This document shows, piece after piece, positions 1 to 11,274 of a stretch of 64,000 nucleotides of DNA. The stretch's first letter is position 1. Every line of letters starts with the position of its first letter. The stretch covers positions 62,001-126,000 of the forward strand of contig JALJCO010009116.1 of assembly GCA_023101725.1 (NCBI GenBank), in the 5' to 3' direction. The notes under the pieces were generated by a model, which saw nothing but the letters and a program-made list of their open reading frames with translations, did not search any database and was not told the DNA's origin. The DNA comes from Atherinomorus stipes (Eukaryota; Chordata; Actinopteri; Atheriniformes; Atherinidae). Made by a program: the position numbers and the translations under genes.

Positions 1-77
1 ATGTAACATCAGCACACTCCCACCACAACCAGTTCAATACTTGCCAGGTGAATCTCTGGCTGGACTGCCTGGGTTTG

Positions 78-383
78 CTACAGGATGTTCTGCATGACCA
101 TGAGGTGATGTCTAGTGTGGGTGGGCGATAGCTGCTGGTGGGATGTGAGGGGGCCAGCTGTGGGCATGCTGGAGGTGGTCGGCATTTTATCCACTGGTGG
201 CTTATGCGGTTGTGGCACCATTGCTCTAGAGAAAGTTGCCATCATGTCCTGGAACATTTGGGAGTTTGAACGTTGCTGTTCCTGCATCATCTTGAGTAAT
301 TCCTGCTGCAGTTTCGTAATATTCTCAGATATAGTTTTCTCCTCCTCTGTACGTTTTGGGTCTGTCTGGTCAACTTTTCCTGT
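78..383 (-). pseudogene. Unidentified Gln/Met-rich coding remnant
   Basis: A minus-strand open frame reads from the edge of the hAT insertion at 392 down to about 78. It begins with a charged stretch (TEEEKTISENITKLQQELL), continues with a Gln/Met-rich segment (MMQEQQRSNSQMFQDMM), and ends in a Pro/Ser/His-rich tail. The first part could form a coiled coil. No domain is recognised. It may be a piece of a transposon accessory protein or part of the decayed LINE that lies across the MITE. There is no start context or splice structure to support a host gene. Confidence 0.25.
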
Positions 384-391
384 GTAAAATG

Positions 392-789
392 TAGGGATGT
401 AACGATAACCGGTAAAATGGTTAATCGTGATAAAATTTCCAACAATTCGTAATACCGCTTCAAAATTTAATTATCGTGAAAACCATGACTGATTACTGCA
501 CTTTGAAAAACTCCCAGTGATACTGCTTATTGGCTAGAAAAGCAGCAGCAGTCCCAGTTTGCGGTGTTTAATTTATGAAAACATGGCAGAAGGCGACGAA
601 GGCACCCACGTGTACAGTAATTTTGAGATTTTTCCCCCTTCAAAAAGGACAAAGTAGGCATTTAGACCCATTTTGGATATATTTAAAGATGCTGGGGGGT
701 ATTTCTATAATACCATGATTAAAATGATAACCGTGATCATTTTGGTCACAATAACCGTGATATGAAATTTTCATATCATTGCATCCCTA
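392..789. mobile_element. hAT-type MITE, 398 bp, with perfect 8-bp TSD
   Basis: The ends are inverted copies: TAGGGATGTAACGATAACCG on the left, and on the right a sequence ending ATATCATTGCATCCCTA. The element is bounded by a perfect 8-bp direct repeat, GTAAAATG, at 384-391 and 790-797. Eight-base duplications with TAGGG/CAGGG ends are typical of hAT transposons. The interior carries more inverted motifs (AACCGTGAT) and no coding capacity, so this is a non-autonomous copy moved by an hAT transposase encoded elsewhere. Confidence 0.88.
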
Positions 790-797
790 GTAAAATG

Positions 798-1480
798 TGG
801 TTCTCCAGAAGACTTGCAGAAACATCACTGCTGCTTTTTCTTTGCATGCTTGTGCTCCAGGAATTGCCCACTGGAGGTTTCAGATCAGGTTCAGGTCCAG
901 GCTCAAGCTGGTGGAGCCTTTGTCCTCTCTCATTAACATAACGATGGTGTCGTTCACACCTGAGTTAGGATGTCAGCTCAGAGCTAATCCAGCCACCCAG
1001 AGTCTCTCGGGGGAGGGGGTTGAGTGGGGCTGTGTTCTTCCTGAAGTCCACAATCATCTCCACTGTCTTCAGTGTTGAGCTTCAGGTTGTTCAGCCCGCA
1101 CCAGGACACCAGGAGCTCTGTCTCCCAACTGTTGGAGGACTCATCTCTGTCAGAGATTAGACCAATGAGGGTGGTGTCACCCACAAACTTCAGGAGTTTG
1201 ACAGACTGGTGACTGGAGCTGCAGCTGTCGCTGTACAGGGAGAAGAGCAGAGGGGAAAGAACACAGCCCTGAGATGATCCAGTGCTGATGGTCCAGATGT
1301 TTCTATCCCAGCTTCACTTGCTGCCTCCCTTCAGACAGAAAGTCTGTGATCCACCTGCAGGTGGAGTCCAGCACATTCAGCTGGGAGAGCCTGATCTGCT
1401 GGAGAGATGGATGTTGGTACTGAAGGCAGAGCTGAAGTCCACAAAGTTTGACCTGACGAAGATCCAGTGGGATCGAAACG
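798..1480 (-). pseudogene. LINE reverse transcriptase remnant (Rex1/CR1/jockey-like)
   Basis: Translating the minus strand with frameshifts gives successive reverse-transcriptase landmarks: VDFSSAF (motif A), a CRWITDFLSEG-like segment, SSQGCVLSPLLFSLYS (motif B region), KFVGDTTLIGLISDRDES (motif C region), then LLVSWCGLNNLKLNTE. This order matches fish Rex1/CR1/jockey-type non-LTR retrotransposons. The catalytic FADD is changed to FVGD, and several frameshifts are needed, so it is dead. The remnant appears to continue to the MITE at 789; KEKAAVMFLQVF resembles the downstream KKAQQRMFFLRQL-type motif. No 5' or 3' end is visible. Confidence 0.72.
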
Positions 1481-1849
1481 TTGGAATTAATGCAGCTGGG
1501 AATAAATGTGCAGTCCTTTTTCACTTTCCATGCAACCATAGCAAGACAGAAGAAGCTGAACACACTGGGACATGAGAAAAAGACAACCTGAGTAACATCA
1601 CAAACAACAGAGGAACACATTCAGAGATGGGGGGCATTCCCCATCTATAGCCTCATTTTAAAAACTCCCTCCATGTTGTTGGGTCAAAGAATGATCAGTG
1701 ATGAATGCACGGCCGTTTGTGCAATCTAAACTATCCTGGTTGAGATTTGGTTTGAAGAAGAACTAGACCACATCAGTATTTTTTACATCTCTATACCAAC
1801 ACATTCAGTGCAAAAGAAAAAAATATTTACTTTGTACGACTAAAACTTC

Positions 1850-2015
1850 AGACTTATTGAAAGTCATTTTGTATTATTGAAGGTGACAATTACTTTTCAC
1901 TTTTTGTACTTAAGTACATTTCAAAACATTTTTACTTTTACTTAAGTGAAACAGTTTGACCGAGTATCTGTACTTTTACTTTAGTAGGAAATGTGAGTAC
2001 TTTTGACACCTGGTT
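1850..2015. repeat. Dispersed AT-rich repeat with TACTTTTACTTAAGTA motif
   Basis: Palindromic TACTTAAGTA-like motifs alternate with TTTTACTT runs (1900-1990). This pattern is common in dispersed fish MITE-like repeats. No clean terminal repeats or target duplication were found, so the boundaries are approximate and the class is a guess. Confidence 0.35.
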
Positions 2016-2139
2016 TCCAGATGATTTTTTTCATTCAATCCCTATAAGACATTTAAACCACCATCATAAAGATTACTGTGTACTTATTCATTAATCGTTT
2101 GTGTGTTATTAAGTACAAATAAATATGACAGTAATACAA

Positions 2140-2545
2140 CTAAAAAAATGTTCAAAGGAGTGGGTAGGGGTATAAACTTAGTAATATACAGCATGTGTGG
2201 TTGTGCCATACCTTCCAATAAACTGGTGTCTTTCCAGTACAAATTGTAAAGCATCTTAGTCCAAAAACAGGGAATAAGATTGTTTGTACTGCAATAAATT
2301 GAGTAATTTGTGCACCTGAATCCAAATCTCCCTCAAATGTAACATAACAGAATTTGTGATTTCACCTGAACTCAGAAAGGGACACACAACTGGTGTGTAA
2401 AGGGAAGATAAAGACTTTTCAGGCAGTGTGAAAGTCGTCCTACGCTATCTTTGTGGGGACTTGTGTCATTCTATACCAGCCAATAGTGGACCTCTGTCGT
2501 TCCACATGGACGTGGACCTTTTTCCTGTAATGCAAATCAACAAAA
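2140..2545 (+). repeat. Segment copy 1 of a three-copy local duplication
   Basis: Two blocks recur downstream in the same order. The CATACCTTCCAATAAACTGG block (about 2206-2250) matches 3497-3540. The TGTGGGGACTTGTGTCATTC block (about 2451-2540) matches 3655-3735 and 4330-4400. This is the most diverged of the three copies. No coding potential is seen. Confidence 0.6.
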
Positions 2546-2756
2546 TAAAATACATTCCTATAGACGAGTTTCACAGACATTTCTGGTTTACTTCTGCAGT
2601 CAATCACTTTCTGCTCAGCACTTCTGTTCTAGTAAGATCTGAGTTCATTTCAATCAATAGTGACGTCTTTAAAATGGGAACATTCTCATGTATTTCGTAT
2701 AAAAGAAGGTGTTTTATTTCTTCCTCACTCTGCTACGACATTGAACTGGGAGGATA

Positions 2757-3000
2757 ATTTTTTTTTTTTGTTATACTTGTATGATCCCCGAGGGGAAATT
2801 AGGGCTCTGCATTTCACCCATCTCTGTACTGAGTATCAGAGAGCAGTGGGCTGCTACTTAAAGCGCCCGGGGAGCAGTTGGTGGGTTAAGGACCTTGGTC
2901 AGGGGTCCACAGTGTTTAACCTAGGAGTCGTGTCGGGGACTCGAACCCGGGTCCTCCGCGCCAAGGCCCACGACGCTACCACTAGGCCACCCACTCCCCC
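2757..3000 (-). mobile_element. tRNA-derived SINE, family 1, minus orientation
   Basis: Read on the minus strand, the element starts at about 3000 with a tRNA-like head: GTGGCCTAGTGGTAGCG as the A-box region and GGGTTCGAGTCCCCG as the B box (about 2938-2953). A unique body follows (CAAGGTCCTTAACCC, CTGCTCCCCGGGC), then GTATAAC and a poly(A) tail, which reads as poly(T) at 2758-2769 on the plus strand. The same element is present on the plus strand at 58668-58911. No target duplication could be recognised here. Confidence 0.85.
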
Positions 3001-3440
3001 TTATATGATGAAATGGACTAAAGTTACAACCAGCAACATATTTTCCTACTTTGTTGAGTCCATGGTGGTAAACAGGAGCACCATAGACTCACATCATGAC
3101 ACAGTCGGCTGTGTGTTGATAGCCGAGACAAAAACGTCAGTTTAGTGTCCATGAAGGTGGATGTTCCACCAGCCACTGTCTGAATGATTCCTGTCAAAAG
3201 CATTGTTGTGGGTGATGGTTATGGAGGATGGAGAGGTGGAGACTGCACCTGTAAAGCTGGACCTGGTCGGTCCTGCAGCCTCCAGCTGCCGTCCTATGGT
3301 AAGTTCACTTACTTTACAACGTACATATTTATTTGTTTCCACAAGTTTCTGCAACCACATATGGCACATTATGTCCCAGAACCCTTTTTGGTTTCACAGT
3401 ATCCATTTTTAAATCAGTGAGGTTTGGAGCTGTTTGTGTG
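3001..3440. other. No recognised feature
   Basis: Unique-looking sequence. A segment at 3190-3300 is GC-richer and ends in a GGTAAGT-like motif at 3298-3304, which resembles a splice donor. No supported exon could be built around it. Confidence 0.4.
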
Positions 3441-3770
3441 TGTGTGTCAAAGAAGTGCGTTGGAGTATACTTATTAAAATATATGTGGCTGTGTCATACC
3501 TTCCAATCAACTGGTGTCTTTCCAGTATAAGTTGTTGTGCATATTATTTAAAAAAAAAAAAAAGAATAGGGATTTGTCTTTAAAAATATGTTAGTTTAAC
3601 TTCTTTATTCACCCAATCTGAATTGTGTATGTGTGCATGTCACCCTGCACCATCTTTGTGGGGACTTATGTCATTCTGTGCCAGCCAACAGTGGACCCCT
3701 GTCGTTACATATGAACCAAGTGGGGACCTTGTCTGACAGAAAAGTATTACTTCATGTTATGTTAAACCGG
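3440..3770 (+). repeat. Segment copy 2 of the local duplication
   Basis: It repeats both blocks of the 2140-2545 segment. From about 3608 to 3767 it is nearly identical to 4303-4425, including CCCAATCTGAATTGTGTATG and GTCTGACAGAAAAGTATTAC. It is therefore much closer to copy 3 than to copy 1. Confidence 0.65.
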
Positions 3771-3829
3771 GTAAAGTCAGGATTTGATCCAATCTGTTGG
3801 TTTCTATAGCTAGGCTATTATCAATCTGA

Positions 3830-3912
3830 CTTGAATTTATCTGTTAGGCACTCCGAGGTGACATTGTCATGAATTGAGGCTATACAAATAAAGGTCAATT
3901 GAATTGAATTAA
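3830..3912 (+). repeat. L2-type LINE/SINE 3' end
   Basis: The stretch reads GGCTATACAAATAAAGGTC and then a short TTGAATTGAATT run. AT-rich AAATAAA plus tandem TTGAA/TTGATT repeats are the usual 3' terminus of fish L2-clade LINEs and their dependent SINEs. No coding part is attached. Confidence 0.5.
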
Positions 3913-4299
3913 GTCCTTCTCTATGGCAGCTTTGGAGTTGGCCGGCCTCTTGACATAATGTTAAGCTTTTCTGGAAAAGTTCGCCTTGAAAATATTTTTA
4001 GTCTTAGACTAAGTCCATCTCTCCTCCTCGTGCAGCTGCTTTGTGGATCTGTGGCATTACGCTTTAACTCAAGTGTAATGATGAGTGCAGATCACTGTAA
4101 TACATGTTATGCTAGCTGAACTTGGCTGTAAATGTTTAGCTCTAACTAACCAATCAGAGCACGGAAAATGCTGATGTACATACCTTCTGGCTGACCACGT
4201 GAGGCAAATTTGAAATTTAATTAATTAAAGAAAATGTCTATTTCTAATATTGTTAATGTTACATCTGCCAGCGCTACTGATTCTGAAGGCCTCAAGCAG

Positions 4300-4430
4300 G
4301 TTCACCCAATCTGAATTGTGTATGTGTGTATGTCATTCTGTGCCAGCCAACAGTGGACCCCTGTCATTACATATGAACCAAGTGGGGACCTTGTCTGACA
4401 GAAAAGTATTACTTCATGTTATGTCACTTT
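4300..4430 (+). repeat. Segment copy 3 of the local duplication, internally deleted
   Basis: Nearly identical to 3608-3767, but it lacks about 35 bases that in copy 2 lie between GTATGTGTG and TGTCATTCTG. The flanks differ after ATGTTATGT. Confidence 0.65.
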
Positions 4431-5425
4431 TATCATTTTGTCCTTTTTTTGCTGTGTCCCTTTCGAGGAAAAAAATGAGGGAAAAAAGTGAGATCGGGAG
4501 CTCTTTGTGTGTGTGTTGTTAATCTGTGTATGTCCTCAGTGTAAAATATCTGGTAACTACAGTAATCAGAACATGGCTACTCCCATGGTTCTGGCTGTGA
4601 AACTTGTCTGTAAATGTATTTTGAGGCAAAACAAAAAAAGAAAGTAAATTGACTGCAAAAAAAAATAACGTGTAAAAAAAGTAGACTTTTGGTTATTTGT
4701 TTCACACAGAATCATAATGTATATTAGTGGCCATAGAGGAAATGTTTTCCTATAATACAAATTACTAAATGAAATACACTCCTTTAAATAAAGATGAAGG
4801 ACAAATGTTAATTTTAAAATTGACTGAAACATTTTTTTGAAGTAGTCAAGTTTGGGAACTTCAGAAAAAGGATAAATTGGTTTTAATTGATTAATCAAAG
4901 TACAGAGAAAGAAAGCACCTTATTTATGATAATTTTATTTAAAATTGTATTTAGATTTTTTTCAAGTACTATATTTAAGATACCTTCTTAAACTAAGCTT
5001 TTATATTTTGTTACAAATAAACTGGTCAAGACACTGGCTTGCTCACTAGATAGCCTGTCTGTCAGTCTGTCAGCCACCCTACAGTCTGAAAGGCCCTATT
5101 GGCATGCTAATTGGGGTGTGTAAAAAGCGACGTGTGTGAATGGGTCGTTGAAATTTCTTCCCCAGCCGGCAGTGGTGCTGCTGAACACTGCCTCACACAC
5201 ACACACACATCCAGGTCCCCTGTTGGCAAAAGTTAAAAAAATTCTCCAGATGGTTTATAACATGTTTTTGACATGATTTAAAGCATGTCCAAGAGGGGAC
5301 CTAAAAAATGTCCCCTGTTGGTTCAATGGTCCCCTGTTGGTGAATGTGTAACGACACAACAGTCCACACTTGGATAGGTACACAAGTGCACATACACTCA
5401 CAGTGTTTATATAAAGTGTGACTGA
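4431..5425. other. No recognised gene; AT-rich with a short CA run
   Basis: AT-rich anonymous DNA. It contains a short (CA)n at about 5194-5210 and two CCCCTGTTGG motifs (about 5218 and 5331) that loosely resemble the GGACCCCTG part of the duplicated segment upstream. Nothing else is supported. Confidence 0.4.
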
Positions 5426-5656
5426 AGAGTTTTTTTCCAAAACGAGTTAACCACCATTTAGAAAAAACAGATTTAACTGCTTCTGCACAGAAACGCTTCA
5501 TTCATTTTTTGAATATTTTCACCAAATCACACTTACATGATGTAGAGGGTTTTAATTATGTCAAATGGAGATAGGAGGTTTGTACTCAACAGCGACGAAA
5601 AGCAGTTAACTCTGTTTTTTCTAAATGGTGGTTAACTCGTTTTGGAAAAGAACTCT
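5426..5656. repeat. Inverted repeat, about 57-bp arms (foldback/MITE candidate)
   Basis: The left arm at 5426-5483 reads inward through CCAAAACGAGTTAACCACC. The right arm at 5600-5656 is its reverse complement with only a few mismatches. The spacer is about 116 bp. The outer flanks are AT-rich and show no clear target duplication. It could be a small DNA transposon or a locally made inverted duplication. Confidence 0.7.
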
Positions 5657-7200
5657 TTATATATATATATATGTATATACTACAAGCTTTGTGTTTCTAT
5701 TCAATATTTGTTTTCAAGTGTACTGTTTCTTTTTTATATAATCATCTGAACTGGGATGTTCAAAGAATTATAAAATTACTTTTCGCTGAATCCTTCATTA
5801 TATTAATTTCGTAGTCAAATGCAGTATCGGCCACAAATATCGGCAGGTTTTTATGACCATCAGCTGATAAGAAAATATTGGTATTGGCCCTAAAAAAATC
5901 TGTACATTTTCTCTTCATTTTGCAGTAATAAATACCTTAATGTTGACATCTCAGGCCAGATACATAGAAATGAGAGAAAGAAAGAGGCATCAACCACAGA
6001 CGATTTATTTCACAGATTTTGCCTTCTAGCTAAGTCTCCGTTTAACTCTTGGGACCAGCTTTCTGAACAAATGAACATTGATCACAGTGCATAAATGCAG
6101 CAGGTAAATAAAACAGCATTGCTTACGAGACTTGTGTAAGCATTTCCTGGCTCAGGACTCTTTCTTTTTCTGTCACAGTTCAAAGAACTTCACCTCTCCC
6201 CCAAAATCAGCCCCATTGTTATTTCCTCCCAGCAGGATGAGAACTGCGGCTAACTACTCCTGAAATATTAATCTTCTCTCTATCATAATTGCTGTTCTTG
6301 ACAAATATAAAGGGTGGTGGGGAATAGGGGCAGCGCTGCTCCCCGAGGCAGTCTGTGTGTCTGTGGGAGTGTTAATCTGGAAGAAGTTAGAAATGTAATT
6401 ATAGACATTGTGAAAGTGAGGTTTAAGCTACCTAAAAGGTCAGAACAGCTGCTGTAGAACTTAAAAGTAATACTCAGCAATCACAGAACAAACAAAGCAT
6501 GTATTAATGCACCAACTGAATAAATAAATAAATAGATACAGCCCTGCTACTTCTGTTGCTTATCACTGGTTCTTCTTCTCGAATAGTAAAAATCATTTTT
6601 CTTTAACTTGATGCCTTTGGGAACCACTAAATGTAAATTATCAGACATTAGAGACACTTCCCCTGATTACAGTGTCATTTCAGAAATGCTGCATTAACCT
6701 TTGTAGGTCAATAGGGACTTCATAGTCTAAAAAAAACATAGACTTCCTGTAATTTCTGGCCACCATTTCTGTTGTGTTTACCCCCAAAGTAGGATTTTTA
6801 CTCAAATAAAAACATTTCTCCTGAGGACTTTTGAAATCCCAGTTTGAAAATTTCTCAGAGATCAGCGCGACGCTGGGGACACATTTATAACTTTCAGGCC
6901 ATTAGAGGACAAAAAAAGTTCCTCTCCCAAAACCAGCTGAAAAAAAGAGACACAAATGGCTCAAGCATCTTCACAATTAATCAGAAAATACCAAATGTGT
7001 AAGTATTAAAGTTATTTTGACCCAATAAACACCAAATAAATGACATGATGTCACTGTCATGAAAAATATACATAATTTTTCATAATACATGTTAGGGGAT
7101 TTATTTTAAGATCAGAATACATGTTTTTACAACTTTTTACTACAGTTGAGACTGAAATAAATAAATGAATAAAACTTAACTCCAAACCTGTATTTTATGG
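5657..7200. other. Anonymous AT-rich DNA, no gene seen
   Basis: An AT microsatellite lies at about 5659-5671. The stretch 6000-6480 is less repetitive than its surroundings and shows no TE hallmark, so it is the best place in this part to look for a conserved non-coding element. No conservation data are available here. Confidence 0.4.
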
Positions 7201-7204
7201 GGAA

Positions 7205-7262
7205 ACTAGAAAAGCACTCGGAGAGTGCAGACCTCCATCAAGCAGCTCAACTCCCTTATTTT
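7205..7262 (+). repeat. Head-like fragment of a fish non-LTR/SINE repeat
   Basis: AAAAGCACTCGGAGAG followed by GCAGACCTCC resembles the 5' part of a dispersed fish repeat, whose usual 3' part (AGCAGAGGTAA type) is found at 8050-8285. Whether the two pieces were once a single element is an inference. Confidence 0.35.
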
Positions 7263-8049
7263 TGTGTGTTCTGGATAATGGTATCTGGAATTTTCTCTCA
7301 GAACTCATTGAGATCCTTTCTTGTAATTTTTTACCAAACACTCGGGCCATTTGTATGGAGTTACATGGAAAAATTCCAAAATTTGGCCTTTTAGGGTGTT
7401 GATGTAAGATTGTTTAGGTGTTTGTAAGGAGGTTTGATGTTCACCATGGGGTGTTGGTCAGAGCACACAGGACTCACTTGTACAGTTAACTGTCGTTACC
7501 GGTCACTCTTAATCACAACAGCACATTGCAACAAACAACAGGCTTATGGGTGAGGAAATCCAGGCTAGTTAAGGTCAATGTTGGATGGAAGTGAGTGTGG
7601 TCTATAAGACACAGAATTTACAAAGCCATGAGGAACATGCATTTGGCAAATAAACACATTCAAGGTATTAATTATTACTAATAAATCCCTTCCAGTTAGG
7701 ACTAAACATGCACATGTTTTCAAGGCTAACAGAGTAACTGGGATGTAATAGGTCAGCTAGCTTAATAGCATAAAAAGGCACATGGTGAATGGAGGAAACT
7801 TCTGAATAAGCAAATCAGCTACATAACATTAAAGGCTAAACAAACATCCTGTTCAGGCACAAACACTACCAGTTACTTACAGTTCTTCACATACTCACAC
7901 AGTTCACCATATTCAAGAAGTCTGTCCAACTGTCTTCTCTCCTCATGCTCACTGCTGCTCAGAAGGTGCATTTCTGCATCCTGACATCATGTGCTCAGTA
8001 GCACAGCTGCACACTTCTGCCACAAGGGGGCACTCACGCCTCATCAACA
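7263..8049. other. No recognised feature
   Basis: Anonymous AT-rich sequence between the two repeat fragments at 7205-7262 and 8050-8285. No motif or reading frame could be assigned. Confidence 0.35.
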
Positions 8050-8285
8050 GCCTTTCCAACATGGCCGATCTCATAATGATAAAGAATCCTTCAAAACAGT
8101 CCTGGATGCAGAAGGTGATCCAGATCACCACCAAAATTGAATGGGTTTGTCCTTGGACTGAGACACACGGCTGGTAAAAAAAAAAAAGTTAAGGTCAATC
8201 TGCCCAGAACTTTTTCCGTAAAGTTGCTGTCAGACAGACAAACCAACACTACCAATAACATTAACTCCTTAGCAGAGGTAAAAAG
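8050..8285 (+). repeat. RTE-like non-LTR/SINE 3' end
   Basis: Contains GGTGATCCAGATCACCACC, CAGACAGACAAACCAAC and the terminal CTCCTTAGCAGAGGTAA. This set is typical of the 3' end of widespread RTE-type retroelements and their SINEs in fish. Plus orientation, no coding sequence. Confidence 0.5.
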
Positions 8286-8465
8286 CCCTTACATTTTTTT
8301 TTTTAAAAAAAATTCTCATCAAAACAGTGACATTGCATGATTAAATTGGTATTTAAAGGGTTAAAGCAACTTGAATAGTTTCACGTCTGGTATTTTTTCA
8401 TTAAAGTGAAACTAACAGATTTTTAAAGAAAAAGAGGAAAAAGGTGTGTTAAAAGTTTATTGTCT

Positions 8466-8545
8466 ATTGTTTATGATCCCCATTAGCTACAGCATAGCTG
8501 CAGCTATTCTTCCTGGGGTCCACCAACATCTTTAAATAATACATT
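8466..8545 (+). repeat. LINE 3'-UTR-like fragment
   Basis: GATCCCCATTAGCTACAGC followed by CTTCCTGGGGTCCACC is a motif often seen near 3' ends of fish LINE copies. Short and isolated, so the class is uncertain. Confidence 0.3.
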
Positions 8546-9610
8546 GAAAAAGAGATATAAAAAATATGCAGAAAAAATACTCAATCTGCCCCCAAAACAC
8601 CACAAAAGTGGGTTAGATGATGTTTTCCAGGATTATTTATTACCATATTACTCAAAATCTCCTCCACACCCCGACTGCAGCCAAATAATTAAATGCTCTG
8701 ACACACAAACACACACACAAAAAAAACACATTTTGGTCACCTGTGGAATGGACAGGACTGAAAAAACACCGGCCAATCATTTTAACCAGCCTGTCTAGAC
8801 GATTGGCTAGCACTGACCAATCAGAATTCCACTTACCTAATTTTTAAAATAGTTTTTCTTGAAAGTGTTTTTTCAATAAAATATCCTGGAAATACTGATG
8901 AGAACCAAATGTTCTTCCCATGATCTCTTTTCCAGCAAAGAAAGTAACCAACTAACTGGTCTCTAAGCAGAGTTGTTTACGTCATCCAATCACCTCCACG
9001 TTCTGGTTTTCCTCCTACACCTCTCACTTCATTTAAGTTTTTCTCTTCATTCAGCTTCACGGCAGTAACATGTTAAAGTAAACATGCAGCCAGTGGATGG
9101 ATTATGCATGATGGAATAATCTTCATGGAAATGCAGTGATTGGCTTCATTCATCACAGTGATGAAGGTTCAGCTCCTTAGAAGAGACACTTCTTCCAGCT
9201 CTATAATGACTCTTCATGTAGCATCATTCAGAACATCTATTTTAGCCTAATTTAACAGTCATAAATGGCTTGTATTGGTACCACGGCAGGAATTTCACAG
9301 CGGCCACTACAGCCATGGCCGTTGTTTCCCCTCTCTTTGGCCACGTACCCATTGAAAACTTGTATGTCTCACAGCCACAGTGGATGTGATGCTTTGACAG
9401 GCGCATCTTTTTCCCTCTGCATGATTTTCTAGTCATTTATGGTTTTATGATGGTGGTAGGTTTGATTCTGCCTCGTATGAACCACTGGAGTCCTGCACAC
9501 AGCACAGTGCTGTATGATACATCATCACTGGTCAAACAGGAGATAAATCTCACGCATGCAGCAGCCTGCTTAGCTTCTGTGAAGAGGGCGGCTGTAGAGC
9601 TGAACTTGGT
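8546..9610. other. No recognised feature
   Basis: AT-rich single-copy-looking DNA. A loose inverted pair of ATAAATGGCTTG-like motifs lies at about 9261 and 9436. No gene or complete element found. Confidence 0.35.
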
Positions 9611-9614
9611 CCAT

Positions 9615-9800
9615 TTGTGCAAGTGTGGCAAGGTACACAACGAGTGCCTGGGCGGGATTCGATCCCACAGAGTCAGTCAAAGGGCTATCCCCTTGGCCAA
9701 GTAGCCAGGGCGCATGATCACTCGAAAGCATAGTGACAGGATCGTTTACCAGCGTCACATGGATCCAGCCGACAGCGCCAGAATGCGGCAAGGTACATAC
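9615..9800 (-). repeat. tRNA-like repeat, family 3, copy 1
   Basis: On the minus strand, GGATCGAATCCCGCC (B-box-like, about 9651-9665) sits downstream of a degraded A-box-like CCCTTTGACTGAC (about 9675-9687). The unit also carries GCGCCAGAATGCGGCAAGGT (9775-9794) and GTAGCCAGGGCGCATGATC. The same modules recur at 13011-13340. The tRNA-like layout suggests an old SINE or tRNA-derived repeat. Confidence 0.6.
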
Positions 9801-10724
9801 AGCGCACAGAATTAAAAACTGTCCGTTGGGGCCCCAAGTTGTTGCAGGTGCACTTGATATTAAGGGTTCGTGAGAGTAAAGGATGAACGTATGTGTGAAT
9901 GGTACGTGCATCTTCCCCCAGGTCCTTCGGCTCGCCATCTGGGAGCTCCTTGGAAGTTGCTGTCCACTCAAAAAAACCTGACCGTCACTGTTCAAAGACA
10001 GGCGCACATTGACTCTGGTGCTGCCACAGCCCAAAAGATGGATGGTGAGAAGCTAGCCAACGTAACTCGTCTCCTGACGTCAGGTTGCTTGCCTCTTTGA
10101 CGTTTACAGCTGTCAATGATCTTGTTTGACTCCTTTTTTCAGTTTCTCACTGAATATTTTCCTCTTTGCCCGTTCTCTCTGTGCTCTTGCGTCCAATCTC
10201 TGAGAAGTGGAAGTGAAAGAGCGCCTAAATCTTCTTACTTCTGAGCTGATGGCTGAATGTGGACTGTGCAGTCTGTGATTGGCTGCTGAGGGATACTTAC
10301 CCCCATGTGAGATTAAATGCTGGGTGATGCCTTTGAGTGTAGGATGATATTTCAATTCTCACTAATGTAATATAATAAAACAAAGAAAATAATGCCCCCC
10401 CCCCTTTTTTTTTTATTCAGTTCTCTTTAGTCAAATGTTTCTTTCACCCTGGCTACAGAAGCCTCATAAGACAATGAGACAACTTCCGTGAGATCGACGC
10501 CATATCTTTAGACATGTAAGACTTGTTTGAGACGGTCAGCAAACGCTCCATCTGCTGGCTGTGGATGTGGATGTCATGGGTGCTGCCAGAGACTGGACTT
10601 CGGTTTTATCTCCAAGCAAGTTTTTATTGTTTTAACCACTACCTGCTGGCAATGGCTTCTCTTCCCCCCCCCCTACTCTAGCAGTCCCTGGTATTGTCAA
10701 AGAACCGCCCGTGACATGCACTGT
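9801..10724. other. No recognised feature; homopolymer run
   Basis: Contains a C-run followed by a T-run at about 10396-10415 and otherwise anonymous sequence. Short open frames here have no recognisable domain. Confidence 0.35.
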
Positions 10725-11274
10725 ACACTCTCAGAAACAAAGGTACGACACAGGAACATTTCTGTACCCGTAGGTACATTTTTTACAAATGTTCTCTCAA
10801 AAGTACAATACTGGTCTTTATGAGCTCTGAAGTGTACCTTTAAACTATGAAAAAGGGTCCAAAGTAATATAAAGTACAAATTTGTACCATTTCAACCGTA
10901 AGGGTACCTGCAGCATTTAAAAATGTGTGTAGCTTGTACAATAACTATAATTAGCAGTACTTTAAACAGTAATATAATTATAGTTATTATGTTATGATTT
11001 TTATAATAATCATAGTAATTATATTACATGTGTTTGGCCTAATATTCATATAATTCATTTATTATTAGCATCTTTGATTGTTGTCATGATCTCTATTTTA
11101 TTGACTCTTATTCACCATATTTCATTGGTTTGATTGTACTTTAACTGGTGCAGTTTGATAAAGTACAAAAGTGGACAAAGACCCAAGGGTACAGAAATGC
11201 CTTTCAAAAAGGAACACCCCAGTGACAAGCATTTATACTTGTAAGTACAAACTGGTACCTCTATTTTTTAGTGT
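10725..11274. mobile_element. MITE with ACACT...AGTGT ends (Angel-like), about 550 bp
   Basis: The left end reads ACACTCTCAGAAACAAAGGT and the right end CTCTATTTTTTAGTGT; the right end reversed begins ACACTAAAAAATAGAGG. GGTACC/GTAC motifs repeat just inside both ends. This matches the form of Angel-type fish MITEs. The centre (10920-11150) is AT-rich and palindromic. No target duplication was resolved. Confidence 0.6.

Noticed and set aside
2938..2990. tRNA gene (A and B boxes with GGGTTCGAGTCCC)
   Set aside because: The boxes belong to a SINE head with a SINE body and poly(A) tail. The same unit occurs at 58668, and a cloverleaf is not maintained.
3190..3304. Possible exon ending at a GTAAGT-like donor
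   Set aside because: No acceptor, no recognisable protein and no second exon could be identified; kept only as a place to check with transcript data.
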